Below are positions 63,718 to 64,000 of a stretch of DNA of 64,000 nucleotides, piece by piece. Position 1 is the first letter of the stretch, and each line of letters begins with the position of its first letter. The notes below the pieces were generated by a model. It was not told the origin of the DNA and searched no databases. It worked only from the letters and a program-made list of their open reading frames with translations. Where the stretch lies: assembly GCA_947095535.1 (NCBI GenBank), contig OX352773.1, positions 27,549,398 to 27,613,397 on the forward strand, written 5' to 3'. The translations under genes were made by a program, and so were the position numbers. The stretch is from Poecilobothrus nobilitatus. Lineage: Eukaryota > Arthropoda > Insecta > Diptera > Dolichopodidae.

Positions 63718-63951
63718 CTAATGGTGCAGTGCATAAGTCACCGGTCTTTCAGGCGAAAGGTCGCGGGTTCAAGCCCTGGTCAGGTCAAAAAATAATATAT
63801 AAAATATAATAAAATAATGTAAACAAAATATTAGATATAATTATAATTGAATACTTGTACCGAGATGGCCCACATGCTAAAGGCAAAAGGGTCGTAAAAA
63901 TATCGGCAGATATTTATATCTGGACAATATAATATTAAAAAAAAAAAAAGT
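63718..63951 (+). mobile_element. SINE family C, full-length copy
   Basis: The head is GACTAATGGTGCAGTGCATA, then GTCGCGGGTTCAAGCCC on the B-box side. An AT-rich body follows, then TACCGAGATGGCCCACATGC and AAGGGTCGTAAAAATATCGG, ending in a 13-A tail near 63951. The head resembles those of families A and E but the body is different. Confidence 0.75.
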
Positions 63952-64000
63952 TCTTAAAGCAGGACTTAGGGTAAAAAATCCCTATAGGATATTTGTATCT

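Noticed and set aside
63718..63787. A tRNA gene
   Set aside because: The head continues into a SINE body ending in poly(A); the stems are imperfect.

Overview
The window looks like AT-rich, gene-poor nuclear DNA of an insect, most probably a fly (Diptera). The grounds are a very high AT content with long A and T runs, scattered (CATA)n/(TATG)n microsatellites, short GT-AG introns of 61-82 bp, a Jockey/CR1-like LINE, several tRNA-derived SINEs, and a repeat end rich in GGACGGACGG and CTCAGAAT/ATTCTGAG motifs that I recall from fly genomes. The species cannot be named from the sequence.

Only one convincing protein gene is present: a seven-exon ecto-5'-nucleotidase gene (CD73/apyrase family) on the + strand at 26484-29156. 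The splice phases join without a break into a 592-residue protein. It has a signal peptide, all the metallophosphatase motifs, the C-terminal nucleotide-binding domain and a GPI-anchor-type hydrophobic tail. One expected substrate-pocket Asn appears as Gln.

The rest is intergenic DNA with repeats of different ages. From left to right: a 3' piece of a long SINE (5781-5973); a decayed LINE C-terminus (9490-10250); a SINE whose body has been tandemly amplified four times at about 153 bp (12636-13301); a truncated SINE (14651-14822); a piggyBac-like MITE candidate (18502-18846); an old SINE (19790-20034); an unclassified repeat followed directly by a broken LINE that carries a small nested MITE (21158-24915); a SINE with perfect target-site duplications (25674-25948); the nucleotidase gene; a SINE-head fragment (30919-30954); an 18-bp perfect hairpin (31523-31568); a SINE with an 11-bp duplication lying 8 bp from a foldback-like element with about 240-270-bp inverted repeats (36637-37709); a SINE split by a second foldback-like insertion that itself contains another SINE (42463-43600); three further unclassified repeats (46600-47195, 49222-49622, 57345-58685); a duplicated SINE pair (55701-56289); a long SINE with its tRNA-like head (59143-59552); a small inverted-repeat element (62970-63200); and one more SINE (63718-63951).

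Most other open frames are low-complexity, Phe/Ile/Lys/Tyr-rich shadows of AT-rich DNA. I found no rRNA, CRISPR, bacterial operon or convincing functional tRNA. No new multi-gene system is visible. The most unusual items are the two foldback-like elements, the tandemly amplified SINE body and the set of distinct tRNA-headed SINE families.
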